Assembly (NCBI GenBank): GCA_947044405.1 | Contig: CAMRHE010001084.1 | Location: forward strand, 165,868 to 229,867 | Length of the DNA: 64,000 nucleotides | From: Leptodactylus fallax | Taxonomy: Eukaryota; Chordata; Amphibia; Anura; Leptodactylidae | Reading direction: 5' to 3' | Shown here: positions 22,877-34,142 of the stretch, in pieces | Layout: every line of letters begins with the position of its first letter | How positions within the stretch are numbered: position 1 is the stretch's first letter | Notes under the pieces: generated by a model | The model's input: the letters and a program-made list of their open reading frames with translations, nothing else | Told to the model about the DNA's origin: nothing | The model's database searches: none | Translations under genes and position numbers: made by a program

Positions 22877-24684
22877 GGGGACTTTCTGGGATCATAAAAT
22901 TAAATGCAAGCAGCAGGGTAGGTCTAGAAAATAAGAATGATTCATACTTACCTGCATCTTTCCCTTTGTTCCTGCAATGGGCCGGCCACTACTTCTGCCA
23001 CTCTTTTTGTATACAGTGTGGCTGCAGCGGTGAGGACATGATGACAAACAACTCCTCTAAAGGATGTGCTGCTGACATCTAGGTGCCAGATATGACAGCA
23101 TACCTTCAGAGATCTTCTGACTGATCATTGTACGTATGTGTGTGTGTATATATATATATACGGTATATATACTCTATAGATAGATAGATATACATACACA
23201 CACACACGCATATATATCTTGTATTTTACAACTAAGTTACCTATGGTGGCTTTAATTTAAATTATATGGATACTGCATTGTTTGTGTATCATTGGATCAA
23301 ATGCCTAATCCTTTTGCAGAAGTGAAGGCTGTTATCTCCAACTCTCGCAGAGCTGAGAGGTTAATTATGGTCTAATTTCTTATTTTATCCATAGGTTTCC
23401 TTAAACAACTTTCTGACTTTGTACGTACAAATCCTTTGAAACATGACAGCTGCCTTAAGGGCAAACAGAGTTTACAGATGCATGCTGTATCATTTGTAGG
23501 GATATAATGAATCGGTAACTGGCTTTGGCCCGCATCAACCCTTCGCTCTTAAATGCCAATATATGGTGAGAAGCCAGTGATCTGCTGAGAAAGCACTTTG
23601 TTGTAATAGAAATGAGAGGGTCAGGGTTAGTCATTTATTTTTTAACTATTATTGATTAGAAGGGAAGCTGGAGTAAGGAAAAAAGTCCAACTAATCTAAT
23701 ACTTGCTATATGAAAAACAGGAGAATAAATCTATTTAATAGCATAGTAACTGCATACTTACAAATAAGAAATATAAATGGCACCCTGACTTCAGGTCAGC
23801 TGAAGTTCAAAGGAGTATATGTAGAAACAGGATTAAAGTCTGGTACCAACCTGTGAGATTGCTATACTATATTCACCGTATTAAAAAAAGAGATGCTGCA
23901 GGGAAGGAAATCTTTATATGCTTATGCATATTTTCAAGAAAGAATACTCCTTTTCCTGTAATTATTTTTGCACATTTAGTTACTCTTTCCAGAGAGCTCT
24001 ACACAAATGGGATTTATGAATGGATCATGCTGCCAAAATCCCATACACAGAAGTGTGACCATCTGGAGTGTTCTGTTGATATACTAACACCATCCCAGCA
24101 ATCACCTTTAATGGCAGCTGAACTAAAAAAAAAAACCTTAGATTTCCAATTGCTGTAGTCTTTAGCGGAGAATGTTTCTCTCTCCCTGTGCAAATTACAC
24201 CTTAAAATTTCATCTCCAAAGGCTTGTATCCCAGACACTTAACTTCAAAACAGTCAGCATAAACATATTCATGAGAATATAATTACAATAAAAAGAAAAA
24301 AGCAAATGGGATGTATGCCTAGTAAAGGGTGATGTAGTTAGATTTCTGCTTTGCATGTCTAGCACATTGTCTGCTGGCAAGGTGTTACTAGCTCAGTTTC
24401 TGGAGCCCAAGACTGAATGCTGCAAAACCGTAGACTGATGTTCAGGTTGGTATGCAACTAAAAAGATGTCAAATATTTTTCTTTGCAATATGTTGTATTG
24501 CTTTAGTCTATTTTCACTCTTCCAATTTTTTCTGTACTTACTTGAAGCAATATTGGTTAGACGCTTAAATGGTATGTGCACGTTTGCAAAAAAGCTTGCT
24601 TGTAGTCTCACCTTACAGTCTTTTTTTTTAATTTCTTTCAACTGCCCTTTCAGCTGCTGATGCACTTGATACACGACTGCACTA
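22877..24684. other. Intronic sequence with a TG/TA microsatellite
   Basis: The only clear element is the simple repeat at about 23138-23213 (gtgtgtgtatatatatatat through tagatagatag to acacacacacac), whose two arms are partly inverted. Nothing coding was recognised. Confidence 0.45.
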
Positions 24685-25009
24685 TAAGGCCATGGCCCCA
24701 AAAATCGTGGCGTTTTACAGTCACTGCAAAGTGGATAGGATTCTGGCCAGTCCCAGTCTATACATTACAGAAAAATATTCACAGCGGATATGCTGTAATT
24801 TAAAAAAACATTGTGTTTTTGTAAATCGCAGCATGTCAATTATACATATGGAAATGTTGGAGTTTTCCATATAGGTATAATTGAAGCAGAAAGTCCGCAG
24901 AGGAAAACTCAGAACTTTCTGTGAAAAGTGCTGCAGAAAAAAACACAATGCATTTGCGCCACGGTTTTTCTTGCAACGATTTTTCACTGCAGCTCGGGGC
25001 CTTAGTCTA
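24685..25009. repeat. AAGGCCCCA-family MITE, diverged
   Basis: It starts ataaggccatggccccaaaa and ends gctcggggccttagt. The core matches the family: gcatgtcaattatacatatg and ccatataggtataattgaag. It lies about 50 bp from the Tc1 element at 25057. Confidence 0.55.
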
Positions 25010-25056
25010 ACAGGGAAAAGTTTTCTGACGTATATACAGACATGCTTATTGACCTA

Positions 25057-26704
25057 CAGTCATATGAAAAAGTTTGGGCACCCCTATTAATCTTAATCAT
25101 TTTTAGTTCTAAATATTTGGGTGTTTGCAACAGCCATTTCAATTTGATATATCTAATAACTGATGGACACAGTAATATTTCAGGATTGAAATGAGGTTTA
25201 TTGTACTAACAGAAAATGTGCAATATGCATTAAACCAAAATTTGACCGGTGCAAAAGTATAGGCACCTCAACAGAAAAGTAACATTAATATTTAGTAGAT
25301 CCTCCTTTTGCAAAAATAACAGCCTCTAGTCGCTTCCTGTAGCTTTTAATCAGTTCCTGGATCCTGGATGAAGGTATTTTTGACCATTCCTCTTTACAAA
25401 ACAATTCCAGTTCAGTTAAGTTTGATGGTCGCCGAGCATGGACAGCCTGCTTCAAATTATCCCACAGATGTTCAATGATATTCAGGTCTGGGGACTGGGA
25501 TGGCCATTCCAGAACATTGTAATTGTTCCTCTGCATGAATGCCTGAGTAGATTTGGAGCTGTGTTTTGGATCATTGTCTTGCTGAAATATCCATCCCCGG
25601 CGTAACTTCAAATTCGTCACTGATTCTTGTACATTATTCTCAAGAATCTGCTGACACTGAGTTGAATCCATGCGACCCTCAACTTTAACAAGATTCCTGG
25701 TGCCAGCATTGGCCACACAGCCCCAAAGCATGATGGAACCTCCACCAAATTTTACAGTGGGTAGCAAGTGTTTTTCTTGGAATGCTGTGTTTTTTTGACG
25801 CCATGCATAACGCCTTTTTGTATGACCAAACAACTCAATCTTTGTTTCATCAGTCCACAGGACCTTCTTCCAAAATGAAGCTGGCTTGTCCAAATGTGCT
25901 TTTGCATACCTCAGGCGACTCTGTTTGTGGTGTGCTTTCAGAAACGGCTTCTTTCGCATCACTCTCCCATACAGCTTCTCCTTGTGCAAAGTGTGCTGTA
26001 TTGTTGACCGATGCACAGTGACACCATCTGCAGCAAGATGATGCTGCAGCTCTTTGGAGGTGGTCTGTGGATTGTCCTTGACTGCTCTCACCATTCTTCT
26101 TCTCTGCCTTTCTGATATTTTTCTTGGCCTGCCACTTCTGGGCTTAACAAGAACTGTCTCTCTGGTCTTCCATTTCCTTACTATGTTCCTCACAGTGGAA
26201 ACTGACAGGTTAAATCTCTGAGACAACTTTTTGTATCCTTCCCCTGAACAACTATGTTGAACAATCTTTGTTTTCAGATCATTTGAGAGTTGTTTGGAGG
26301 AGCCCATGATGCCACTCTTCAGAGGAGATTCAAATAGGAGAACAACTTGCAATTGACCACCTTAAATACCTTTTCTCATGATTGGATACACCTGGCTATG
26401 AAGTTCAAAGCTCAGTGAGGTTACAAAACAATTTCGTGCTTCAGTAAGTCAGTAAAAAGTAGTTAGGAGTATTCAAATCAATAAAATGATAAGGGTGCCC
26501 ATACTTTTGCACCGGTCAAATTTTGGTTTAATGCATATTGCACATTTTCTGTTAGTACAATAAACCTCATTTCAATCCTGAAATATTACTGTGTCCATCA
26601 GTTATTAGAGATATCAAATTGAAATGGCTGTTGCAAACACCCAAATATTTAGAACTAAAAATGATTAAGATTAATAGGGGTGCCCAAACTTTTTCATATG
26701 ACTG
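25057..26704 (-). mobile_element. Tc1/mariner element, DD34E, apparently complete
   Basis: A 1648-bp element with long, nearly identical inverted terminal repeats of about 220 bp. The outer end reads CAGTCATATGAAAAAGTTTG on both sides, and an inner repeat (accggtgcaaaagtat) gives the IR/DR layout known from Sleeping Beauty-like elements. The left flank is TA (25055-25056). The right flank reads CA, so one target base has changed. It encodes an intact transposase. The high similarity of the two ends and the open frame suggest recent activity. Confidence 0.93.
25285..26307 (-). CDS. Tc1 transposase, DD34E, intact
   Basis: A 340-residue transposase starting MGSSKQLSNDLK. An upstream in-frame ATG at 26352 exists, but MGSS matches the usual Tc1 start. 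The N-terminal half holds two HTH motifs of the paired domain, with a GRPRK hook at about residues 60-64. The catalytic core shows WTDETKIELFG (first Asp), GGGSIMLWGC (glycine box), [13 protein letters not shown] (second Asp) and SPDLNIIEHLW (Glu), with 34 residues between the last two. The C-terminus AKGGSTKY is typical. No stop or frameshift is visible, so this is the best candidate in the window for a functional mobile-element protein. Confidence 0.95.
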   Translation of the reverse strand: MGSSKQLSNDLKTKIVQHSCSGEGYKKLSQRFNLSVSTVRNIVRKWKTRETVLVKPRSGRPRKISERQRRRMVRAVKDNPQTTSKELQHHLAADGVTVHRSTIQHTLHKEKLYGRVMRKKPFLKAHHKQSRLRYAKAHLDKPASFWKKVLWTDETKIELFGHTKRRYAWRQKNTAFQEKHLLPTVKFGGGSIMLWGCVANAGTRNLVKVEGRMDSTQCQQILENNVQESVTNLKLRRGWIFQQDNDPKHSSKSTQAFMQRNNYNVLEWPSQSPDLNIIEHLWDNLKQAVHARRPSNLTELELFCKEEWSKIPSSRIQELIKSYRKRLEAVIFAKGGSTKY

Positions 26705-28740
26705 CATAGGCCAATGTCCTTAGTTCACTTTAGTTATGGTGGATAAGTAAACAATACAGCTGTATGGAAACCCTGAGATGACTATGCTAATCAACACAAC
26801 TCTATGTAAAATAAGTGCGTCAATAGCAGATGTCTGGTATTGTATGGGCATACAATTGCATAAATCTTTGGCGTAAACCATTTTTACTGAATCAGTTCCA
26901 CGAAGACAAAAAGGTCTGGATAGATGCTAATGATACATATGATAGGAGAGTTTCAATCATAAACATTTGTAAAATAAAGTTTTTTTTTTTTCTTTTCGAT
27001 GCATTAAAGCTATAACAAAATGTGTTCAACAGTGTACAGAACCTATTTAACTAGTATACATGAGATTAACAGCTTTTGAAGACAATATTGATTTCCTTTA
27101 TGCATTTATGTGCAGACTGGGTGGTGAATTGTAATCTGTAAAGACTTTTGTTAGTATAATGCAATCTTATTTTTTGATTTGGTTTCACTAGAAAACATCA
27201 ATAAGTGCTGTTAGTTTTGGTGCCTGATATGCTAATTTGGTTCTGTACCTTTAGGTGGATAGTGTCAGTCAAGAGCAGGCAAGAGTTGTGATTCTGAGCA
27301 CTGGCACTGTCCACCTCTGATTGAAGCTCTGAATTGTGCCTCCTAATCTGCTCCTGTCTAACACTGTCAGTACAGAGCCTAGCCAGCATTTCAGACACCA
27401 AAACTATCTGCACTGATTACTTGGGAACAGTGCGGGGATAGAGAAAAAATTCCAACTGCATTGGAATCAGTGGAGTGGCACCTATGAACTGATTTCTGTT
27501 GTTGTTCTTGTCATCTGTAAAAGAATATTGCAGCAAAGTGTGTTATTAGTGTAATCTTATACTCTGTATATATCAGCAACATTCTCTGGCAATTTAGAAA
27601 AGAAAAGAATATAGGCAATACTCAAGCTTTAATTAGGATAACTGAGAACCTTCATCAAATCAGATCTGGGCACTGTTCTTTTGGCCATGATACGCTGTAT
27701 ATCATCATAAAGCATCCAAAGAGTATTAAACAATTTACATGCTATGTCGGATACAGTCACCAAGGACACATTGATCTCATTAGTACTTTTGTCATTATTA
27801 TGGCACTACAACTATCCAACACCTTTTGCTCTTCATTAAGATGTTCATATAACTCTGTGACCCATGCTTGCTAGGAGGACTCCCTAAGGACTGTTTTTCT
27901 ATTTTTCAGTCAATTTTGTTTTCGGCTCTCAAAACTGTTTAAATAAGTTTACAAGGAAACACAATTCCACATATTCTGTAAAAAAAAATAATGAAAGTAA
28001 AGAAATGTTACATTTTTTTCTTGTGACAGTTTTCAAGAATATCTTCTAAATAGTTTTCTCAGGTTTCAAAAACTAATTCTTATGAAGTCATAAGATATAT
28101 CTTAAGAAATAAATCACGGTTAGGAACCACATAAACCACATCTTCATACAATAACATATTTAAAAGCTGACATTGAGAAACACTTCCAATGATATGCCAT
28201 TTCCCATGTGCTATTGTACTTGTCCTGAACTTCCTTCTCCTCTTTCAACCAGTAATTTTCTAGCATGCCAAGTATTCTATCTTCAGAACCACTTGGCTTC
28301 TCCTGGCCATCTTTCTACCATTCTCCTCTATGCTTTTTCCTGCTCCTTCTAATTTTATTCTCTAAAGTTTATCTTCATTCACTTCATTTTCTGGAATATT
28401 ATAGCATAGAAATCTACTGTAGGAAGTCAAATGTGTTTCTGAATCCTTCAAGTGTGTAAACGAAAAAAAATTCTTGGCTAACATTAAGACATCATCAACT
28501 ATTCCATATTATCTGAATGAAAACAATTTTTTACACATTGCAAAATAGAACTTGGACTCATTAGTATTAAGGCTATGAATTATGGGTAACAGGTCATTCT
28601 TGATGGATCTAATGTTATAAGTTGCTGAGAGGTTACAAAGCTATTCTCTTCATTTCATATCATCTTAGTTTAGTGACCTGGATCATGTATGGATCAGTCC
28701 AGAGCCATGGTTTAAGATATCTGGATGTCAATAAGACAGA
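26705..28740. other. Intronic sequence, nothing recognised
   Basis: AT-rich DNA without a gene or transposon end that I can support. Confidence 0.4.
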
Positions 28741-29100
28741 CCTATTAAGATTGGTATTCATACACCAGTCTTAATAAAGGCCCCAACTAGCACAGGGAAC
28801 AACTGATTTAAGAAGCGGCTCCAGCCTGTACAAGAACCAGGTGCTTGCCATGCACTAGAAGGGAGAGCTATGCCAATTAGAAACTGGCATAGGTTTCCAT
28901 TATAGCTCACACCATAAAACTGGCGTGAGTTATAATAAGTATGCTAGGCCAAGGTGTCCCCGCTTCACTCCACCCACATTCAAACAATGTGGTGGGTGAG
29001 GCACAGAATGGGGGTTGTGGTGCACGTTTGGTGCAAGAAAGGGCCAAGTTATGGCACCACACACCAGAAAACTGGTGTAGAGAGATTGAAACATTCTTCC
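28741..29100. repeat. Diverged dispersed repeat
   Basis: cctattaagattggtattca with ccagtcttaataaaggcccc, and a region of ctggcgtgagttataataag, resemble the GGGGGAGATTTATCA repeat at 29518, which has the same kind of interior (tggcataaatgtttg). The ends are not defined. Confidence 0.35.
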
Positions 29101-29517
29101 CAATGTGTTCACCCTTGAGTCTTTAAACATTTAGGCATTTTGGTCCTGTGTATGATAGAATGGGGAGAGCTTCAACACACACTTGCTTTCTTCATTCATT
29201 TTCCCCACACTCTCCTCCTCTGAGTATTGTTTTCACAAATCCACTGTCTTCCTTTCTTTGTATTATATGCATTTTTTTTTTCTTTTCTTGAGTGCATTAA
29301 GCATTTTTGCTTTTATCCTACTCCAAGGGCTCTATCTAATTTTTGCTGGTACTTACCCTAGCACTTTTTATATCATAAGTTAAGAAGTGTAGGACAATAT
29401 TTACATACCAGCAACCGATTAAGTAGTTATATGATGTCATGGGGATTTGTTGTTATAGATTGCATTATTATGTCTGACTACATAGTTATTTTATGATATA
29501 ACCATTGTGACAACAAT

Positions 29518-29897
29518 GGGGGAGATTTATCAAGACCAGTGTGTAGTAAGCTGATCTTGATAAGCCTTGTACCATTGGAGGATCACATAATTTATTATAA
29601 GCCACATGCTTGATCATAAATCAGGCACATCATCTGGGAAGTGCTGTGTGCCTTCAATATAATCTATGCCAACTCATAGGTGGTGTGCATCTCAGTCATC
29701 ATTTTTGCCATTAAACTGGCATAAATGTTTGTTAATATGACGTGACTAGTGGCCCTACCCAGGTCCTGCCCCTTTTAGGAAAAAGAGAAATAAGTCACAA
29801 TTTTTATGCACAAAACCCCAATTTGCACAACAAATTGCAACTTTTTCATGCTTTGCAAACCAGAAACATGGCATACAAGGCATGATAAATTTACCCC
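29518..29897. repeat. Foldback repeat with GGGGGAGATTTATCA ends
   Basis: The left end gggggagatttatcaagacc and the right end tgataaatttacccc are terminal inverts of a 380-bp non-coding repeat. Repeats of this type are common in frog genomes, from memory. Confidence 0.55.
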
Positions 29898-30810
29898 AAT
29901 ATGTCCCCTGATACGACAAGACTAATAGGGTTTAGTTCTAGATTTCTGTTACTATCTTGTTCTGATTGCACTCCATGTTTGTCAATGTGGTTCTGTTGTG
30001 ACATGTGACAAAAAAATTGAAGCCTCCTGGTTTTTGGGTCACTGGATAGAAGTACATATTGAATACAACTGTGGCTCACAAATCCACAAAGCCAAATTGC
30101 ATATCTAATCTAGTCAGATGACAGCAAGTTGTTGGTCACGTGACTTGTATGTGGCTTGTTACACAAACAAATTTGCTGTGTAGTCCTAGACTTAAGCACA
30201 ATGACCTGATCACTTCTGATGCCTCTGAACCTCCTATAGTTTTTATGCTCATGCTCCACTTGCTGTACATTGGGTAATTGATATATATGCCACAAGTATT
30301 TTATAGGCAAAAGCAACATTTATTCTTCAGATACAGGAACCACCTTCCCTAATAAACTGTAAGATAATAAAATGTTAAGAAAAACTCATTCCTGTTAACC
30401 ATATTCTAATCAATGTGATAAAAAAATGCACTGTTCATAATGTTAAATGGTTTTGCAGAAAGCATAACAAAAGCAACAAGCCCCTGTGCACCATTGGTCA
30501 TGTGGAGACAGATTTCCTTTGTTCAGTCAGATTTCCACTCTATTCAGATGCAATCTTCTTGAGTAATGTGAAAATATCTTTACGGCATTTTAAACAGCAC
30601 TTTATGTCCTTTATAACTCATCCAAGACAAAAAAGATACTGGAATTATATGATAAAGTAAGAATAGTTGAGTGTTTAAGTCTTACTGTTATGAAACAATT
30701 CCAGACTGGCTTGGTTGACATTCTTAAATCACTAATAAATTAAAATTTGCTGAAAATCAGACATCACTTTGAATTGTTCAAAAGAATTCTAAAAAAAACC
30801 AACCAAATAA

Positions 30811-30817
<7 letters not shown>
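29898..30817. other. Intronic sequence, nothing recognised
   Basis: No supported gene or repeat boundary. It ends at a (TA)n microsatellite. Confidence 0.4.

Positions 30818-30857
<40 letters not shown>
30818..30857. repeat. (TA)n microsatellite
   Basis: Uninterrupted TA repeats that abut the left end of the Tc1 element at 30858 and supply its TA target. Confidence 0.85.
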
Positions 30858-30860
<3 letters not shown>

Positions 30861-32472
30861 TAAAGACCAAAAGTTTGGACACACCTTCTCATTCCAAGAG
30901 TTTTCTGTATTTTCATGACTATAAAAATTGTAGATTCACACTGAAGGCATCAAAACTATGAATTAACACATGTGGAATTATATACTTAACAAAAAAGTGT
31001 GAAACAACTGAAAATATGTTTTATATTCTAGGTTCTTCAAAGTAGCCACCTTTTGCTTTGATTACTGCTTTGCACACTCTTGGCATTCTCTTGATGAGCT
31101 TCAAGAGGTAGTCACCTGAAATGGGCTTCCAACAGTCTTGAAGGAGTTCACAGAGATGCTTAGCACTTGTTGGCCCTTTTGCCTTCACTCTGCGGTCCAG
31201 CTCACCCCAAACCATCTCGATTGGGTTCAGGTCTGGTGACTGTGGAGGCCAGGTCATCTGGTGTAGCACCCCATCACTCTCCTTCTTGGTCAAATAGCCC
31301 TTACAAAGTCTGGAGGTGTGTTTGGGGTCATTGTCCTGTTGAAAAATAAATGATGGTCCAACTAATGGAATAGCATGCCGCTGCAAGATGCTGTGGTAAC
31401 CATGCTGGTTCAGTATTCCTTCAATTTTGAATAAATCCCCAACAGTGTCACCAGCAAAGCACCCCCACACCATCACACCTCCTCCTCCATGCTTCACGGT
31501 GGGAACCAGGAATGTAGAGTCCATTCGTTCTCCTTTTCTGTGTCGCACAAAGACACGGTGGTTGGAACCAAAGATCTCAAATTTGGACTCATCAGACCAA
31601 AGCACAGATTTCCACAGGTCTAATGTCCATTCCTTGTGTTCTTTAGCCCAAACAAGTCTCTTCTGCTTGTTGCCTGTCCTTAGCAGTGGTTTCCTAGCAG
31701 CTATTTTACCATGAAGGCCTGCTGCACACAGTCTCCTCTTAACAGTTGTTGTAGAGATGTGTCTGCTGCTAGAACTCTGTGTGGCATTGACCTGGTCTCT
31801 AATCTGAGCTGCTGTTAACCTGCGATTTCTGAGGCTGGTGACTCGGATGAACTTATCCTCCGCAGCAGAGGTGACTCTTGGTCTTCCTTTCCTGGGGCGG
31901 TCCTCATGTGAGCCAGTTTCTTTGTAGCGCTTGATGGTTTTGGCCACTGCACTTGGGGACACTTTCAAAGTTTTCCCAATTTTTCGGACTGACTGACCTT
32001 AATTTCTTAAAGTAATGATGTCCATTCATTTTTCTTTACTTAGCTGCTTTTTTCTTGCCATAATACAAATTCTAACACTCCATTCAGTAGGACTATCAGC
32101 TGTGTATCCACCTGACTTCTGAACAACACAACTGATGGTCCCAACCCCATTTATAAGGCAAGAAATCACACTTATTAAACCTGACAGGGCACACCTGTGA
32201 AGTGAAAACCATTTCAGGTGACTACCTCTTGAAGCTCATCAAGAGAATGCCAAGAGTGTGCAAAGCAGTAATCAAAGCAAAATATGGCTGCTTTGAAGAA
32301 CCTAGAATATAAGACATATTTTCAGTTGTTTCACACTTTTTTGTTAAGTATATAATTCCACATGTGTTAATTCATAGTTTTGATGCCTTCAGTGTGAATC
32401 TACAATTTTTATAGTCATGAAAATACAGAAAACTCTTGGAATGAGAAGGTGTGTCCAAACTTTTGGTCTGTA

Positions 32473-32475
<3 letters not shown>
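30858..32475 (-). mobile_element. Tc1-like DD38E (Intruder-type) element, copy 1
   Basis: A 1618-bp element with 267-bp inverted terminal repeats (30858-31124 and 32209-32475). The outer end reads CAGTAAAGACCAAAAGTTTG at the left and CAGTACAGACCAAAAGTTTG at the right on the opposite strand. TA flanks lie on both sides within (TA)n tracts. The repeats are long enough to cover the last 30-odd codons of the transposase, so the right repeat holds a mirrored non-functional copy of that coding end. A second copy of the family lies at 55060-60315. Confidence 0.92.
31021..32061 (-). pseudogene. DD38E Tc1-like transposase, two early stops
   Basis: The frame starts MARKKQLSKEK at 32061. It is then interrupted by TGA in place of codon 12 and by TAA about 8 codons later, before an open stretch of 315 residues from MKVSPSAVAKTIKRY. 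The HTH region and the whole catalytic core are otherwise readable: [37 protein letters not shown] and [11 protein letters not shown]. The second Asp and the Glu are separated by 38 residues, the spacing that defines the DD38E Intruder group. Initiation at the internal Met would lack the first DNA-binding helix, so the copy is probably dead. Confidence 0.88.

Positions 32476-32515
<40 letters not shown>
32476..32515. repeat. (TA)n microsatellite between two Tc1 elements
   Basis: A 40-bp pure TA tract that separates the right end of the DD38E element from the left end of the next Tc1 element. Each element takes its TA target from it. Confidence 0.88.
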
Positions 32516-32518
<3 letters not shown>

Positions 32519-34131
32519 TGCCTTGCGAAAGTATTCGGCCCCCTTGAACTTTTCAACCTTTTGCCACATTTCAGGCTTCAAACATAAAGATATAAAATTT
32601 TAATTTTTTTGGTGAAGAGTCAACAAGTGGGACACAATCGTGAAGTGGAACGAAATTTATTGGATATTTTAAACTTTTGTAAAAAATAAAAAACTGAAAA
32701 GTGGGGCGTGCCAAATTATTCAGCCCCCTTAAGTTAATACTTTGTAGCGCCACCTTTTGCTGCGATTACAGCTGCAAGTCGCTTGGGGTATGTCTCTATC
32801 AGTTTTGCACATCGAGAGACTGAAATTCTTGCCCATTCTTCCTTGGAAAACAGCTGGAGCTCAGTGAGGTTGGATGGAGAGTGTTTGTGAACAGCAGTTT
32901 TCAGCTCTTTCCACAGATTCTCGATTGGATTCAGGTCTGGACTTTGACTTGGCCATTCTAACACCTGGATACGTTTATTTGTGAACCATTCCATTGTAGA
33001 TTTTGCTTTATGTTTGGGATCATTGTCTTGTTGGAAGATAAATCTCTGTCCCAGTCTCAGGTCTTTTGCAGACTCCAACAGGTTTTCTTCCAGAATGGTG
33101 CTGTATTTGGCTCCATCCATCTTCCCAACAATTTTAACCATCTTCCCTGTCCCTGCTGATCCAAACCATGATGCTGCCACCACCATGTTTGACAGTGGGG
33201 ATGGTGTGTTCAGGGTGATGAGCTGTGTTGCTTTTACGCCAAACATATCGTTTTGCATTGTGGACAAAAAGTTCGATTTTGGTTTCATCTGACCAGAGCA
33301 CCTTCTTCCACATGTTTGGTGTGTCTCCCAGGTGGCTTGTGGCAAACTTTAAACGAGACTTTTTATGGATATCTTTGAGAAATGGCTTTCTTCTTGCCAC
33401 TCTTCCATAAAGGCCAGATTTGTGCAGTGTACGACTGATTGTTGTCCTATGGACAGACTCTCCCACCTCAGCTGTAGATCTCTGCAGTTCATCCAGAGTG
33501 ATCATGGGCCTCTTGGCTGCATCTCTGATCAGTCTTCTCCTTGTTTGAGATGAAAGTTTAGAGGGACGGCCGGGTCTTGGTAGATTTGCAGTGGTCTGAT
33601 ACTCCTTCCATTTCAATATGATCGCTTGCACAGTGCTCCTTGGGATGTTTAAAGTTTGGGAAATCTTTTTGTATCCAAATCCGGCTTTAAACTTCTCCAC
33701 AACAGTATCACGGACCTGCCTGGTGTGTTCCTTGGTCTACATGATGCTCTCTGAGCTTTAAACAGAACCCTGAGACTATCACAGAGCAGGTGCATTTATA
33801 CAGAGACTTGATTACACACAGGTGGATTATATTTATCATCATCAGTCATTTAGGACAACATTGGATCATTCAGAGATCCTCACTGAACTTCTGGAGTGAG
33901 TTTGCTGTACTGAAAGTAAAGGGGCCGAATAATATTGCACGCCCCACTTTTCAGTTTTTTATTTTTTACAAAAGTTTAAAATATCCAATAAATTTCGTTC
34001 CACTTCACAATTATGTCCCACTTGTTGATTCTTCACCAAAAAATTTAAATTTTATATCTTTATGTTTGAAGCCTGAAATGTGGCAAAAGGTTGAAAAGTT
34101 CAAGGGGGCCAAATACTTTCACAAGGCACTG
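32516..34131 (-). mobile_element. Tc1 DD34E element with IR/DR ends
   Basis: A 1616-bp element. The left end is CAGTGCCTTGCGAAAGTATT and the right end, inverted, is CAGTGCCTTGTGAAAGTATT. Terminal repeats are about 200 bp. Inner repeats near 32702 and 33920 (ggggcgtgccaaattattca and its partner) give the IR/DR pattern. TA targets lie at 32514-32515 and 34132-34133. Its transposase is disabled. Confidence 0.92.
32734..33742 (-). pseudogene. Tc1 DD34E transposase, stop at codon 2 and one frameshift
   Basis: ATG at 33742 is followed at once by TAG, then TKEHTRQVRDTVVEKFKAGF continues as a normal Tc1 N-terminus. The frame is open to about 33170, where a single missing G in the glycine box (GGGSIMVW then a shifted frame) moves it. 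The C-terminal half continues in the next frame with [13 protein letters not shown] and [11 protein letters not shown], spaced 34 residues, and ends AAKGGATKY. Motifs WSDETKIELF and GRPSK are present. Both lesions are small, so the copy is young but inactive. Confidence 0.9.
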
Positions 34132-34142
34132 TATATATATAT

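Noticed and set aside
23138..23213. Hairpin formed by TG/TA and TA/CA repeats as a regulatory structure
   Set aside because: Simple-sequence repeats with chance symmetry are enough to explain it.
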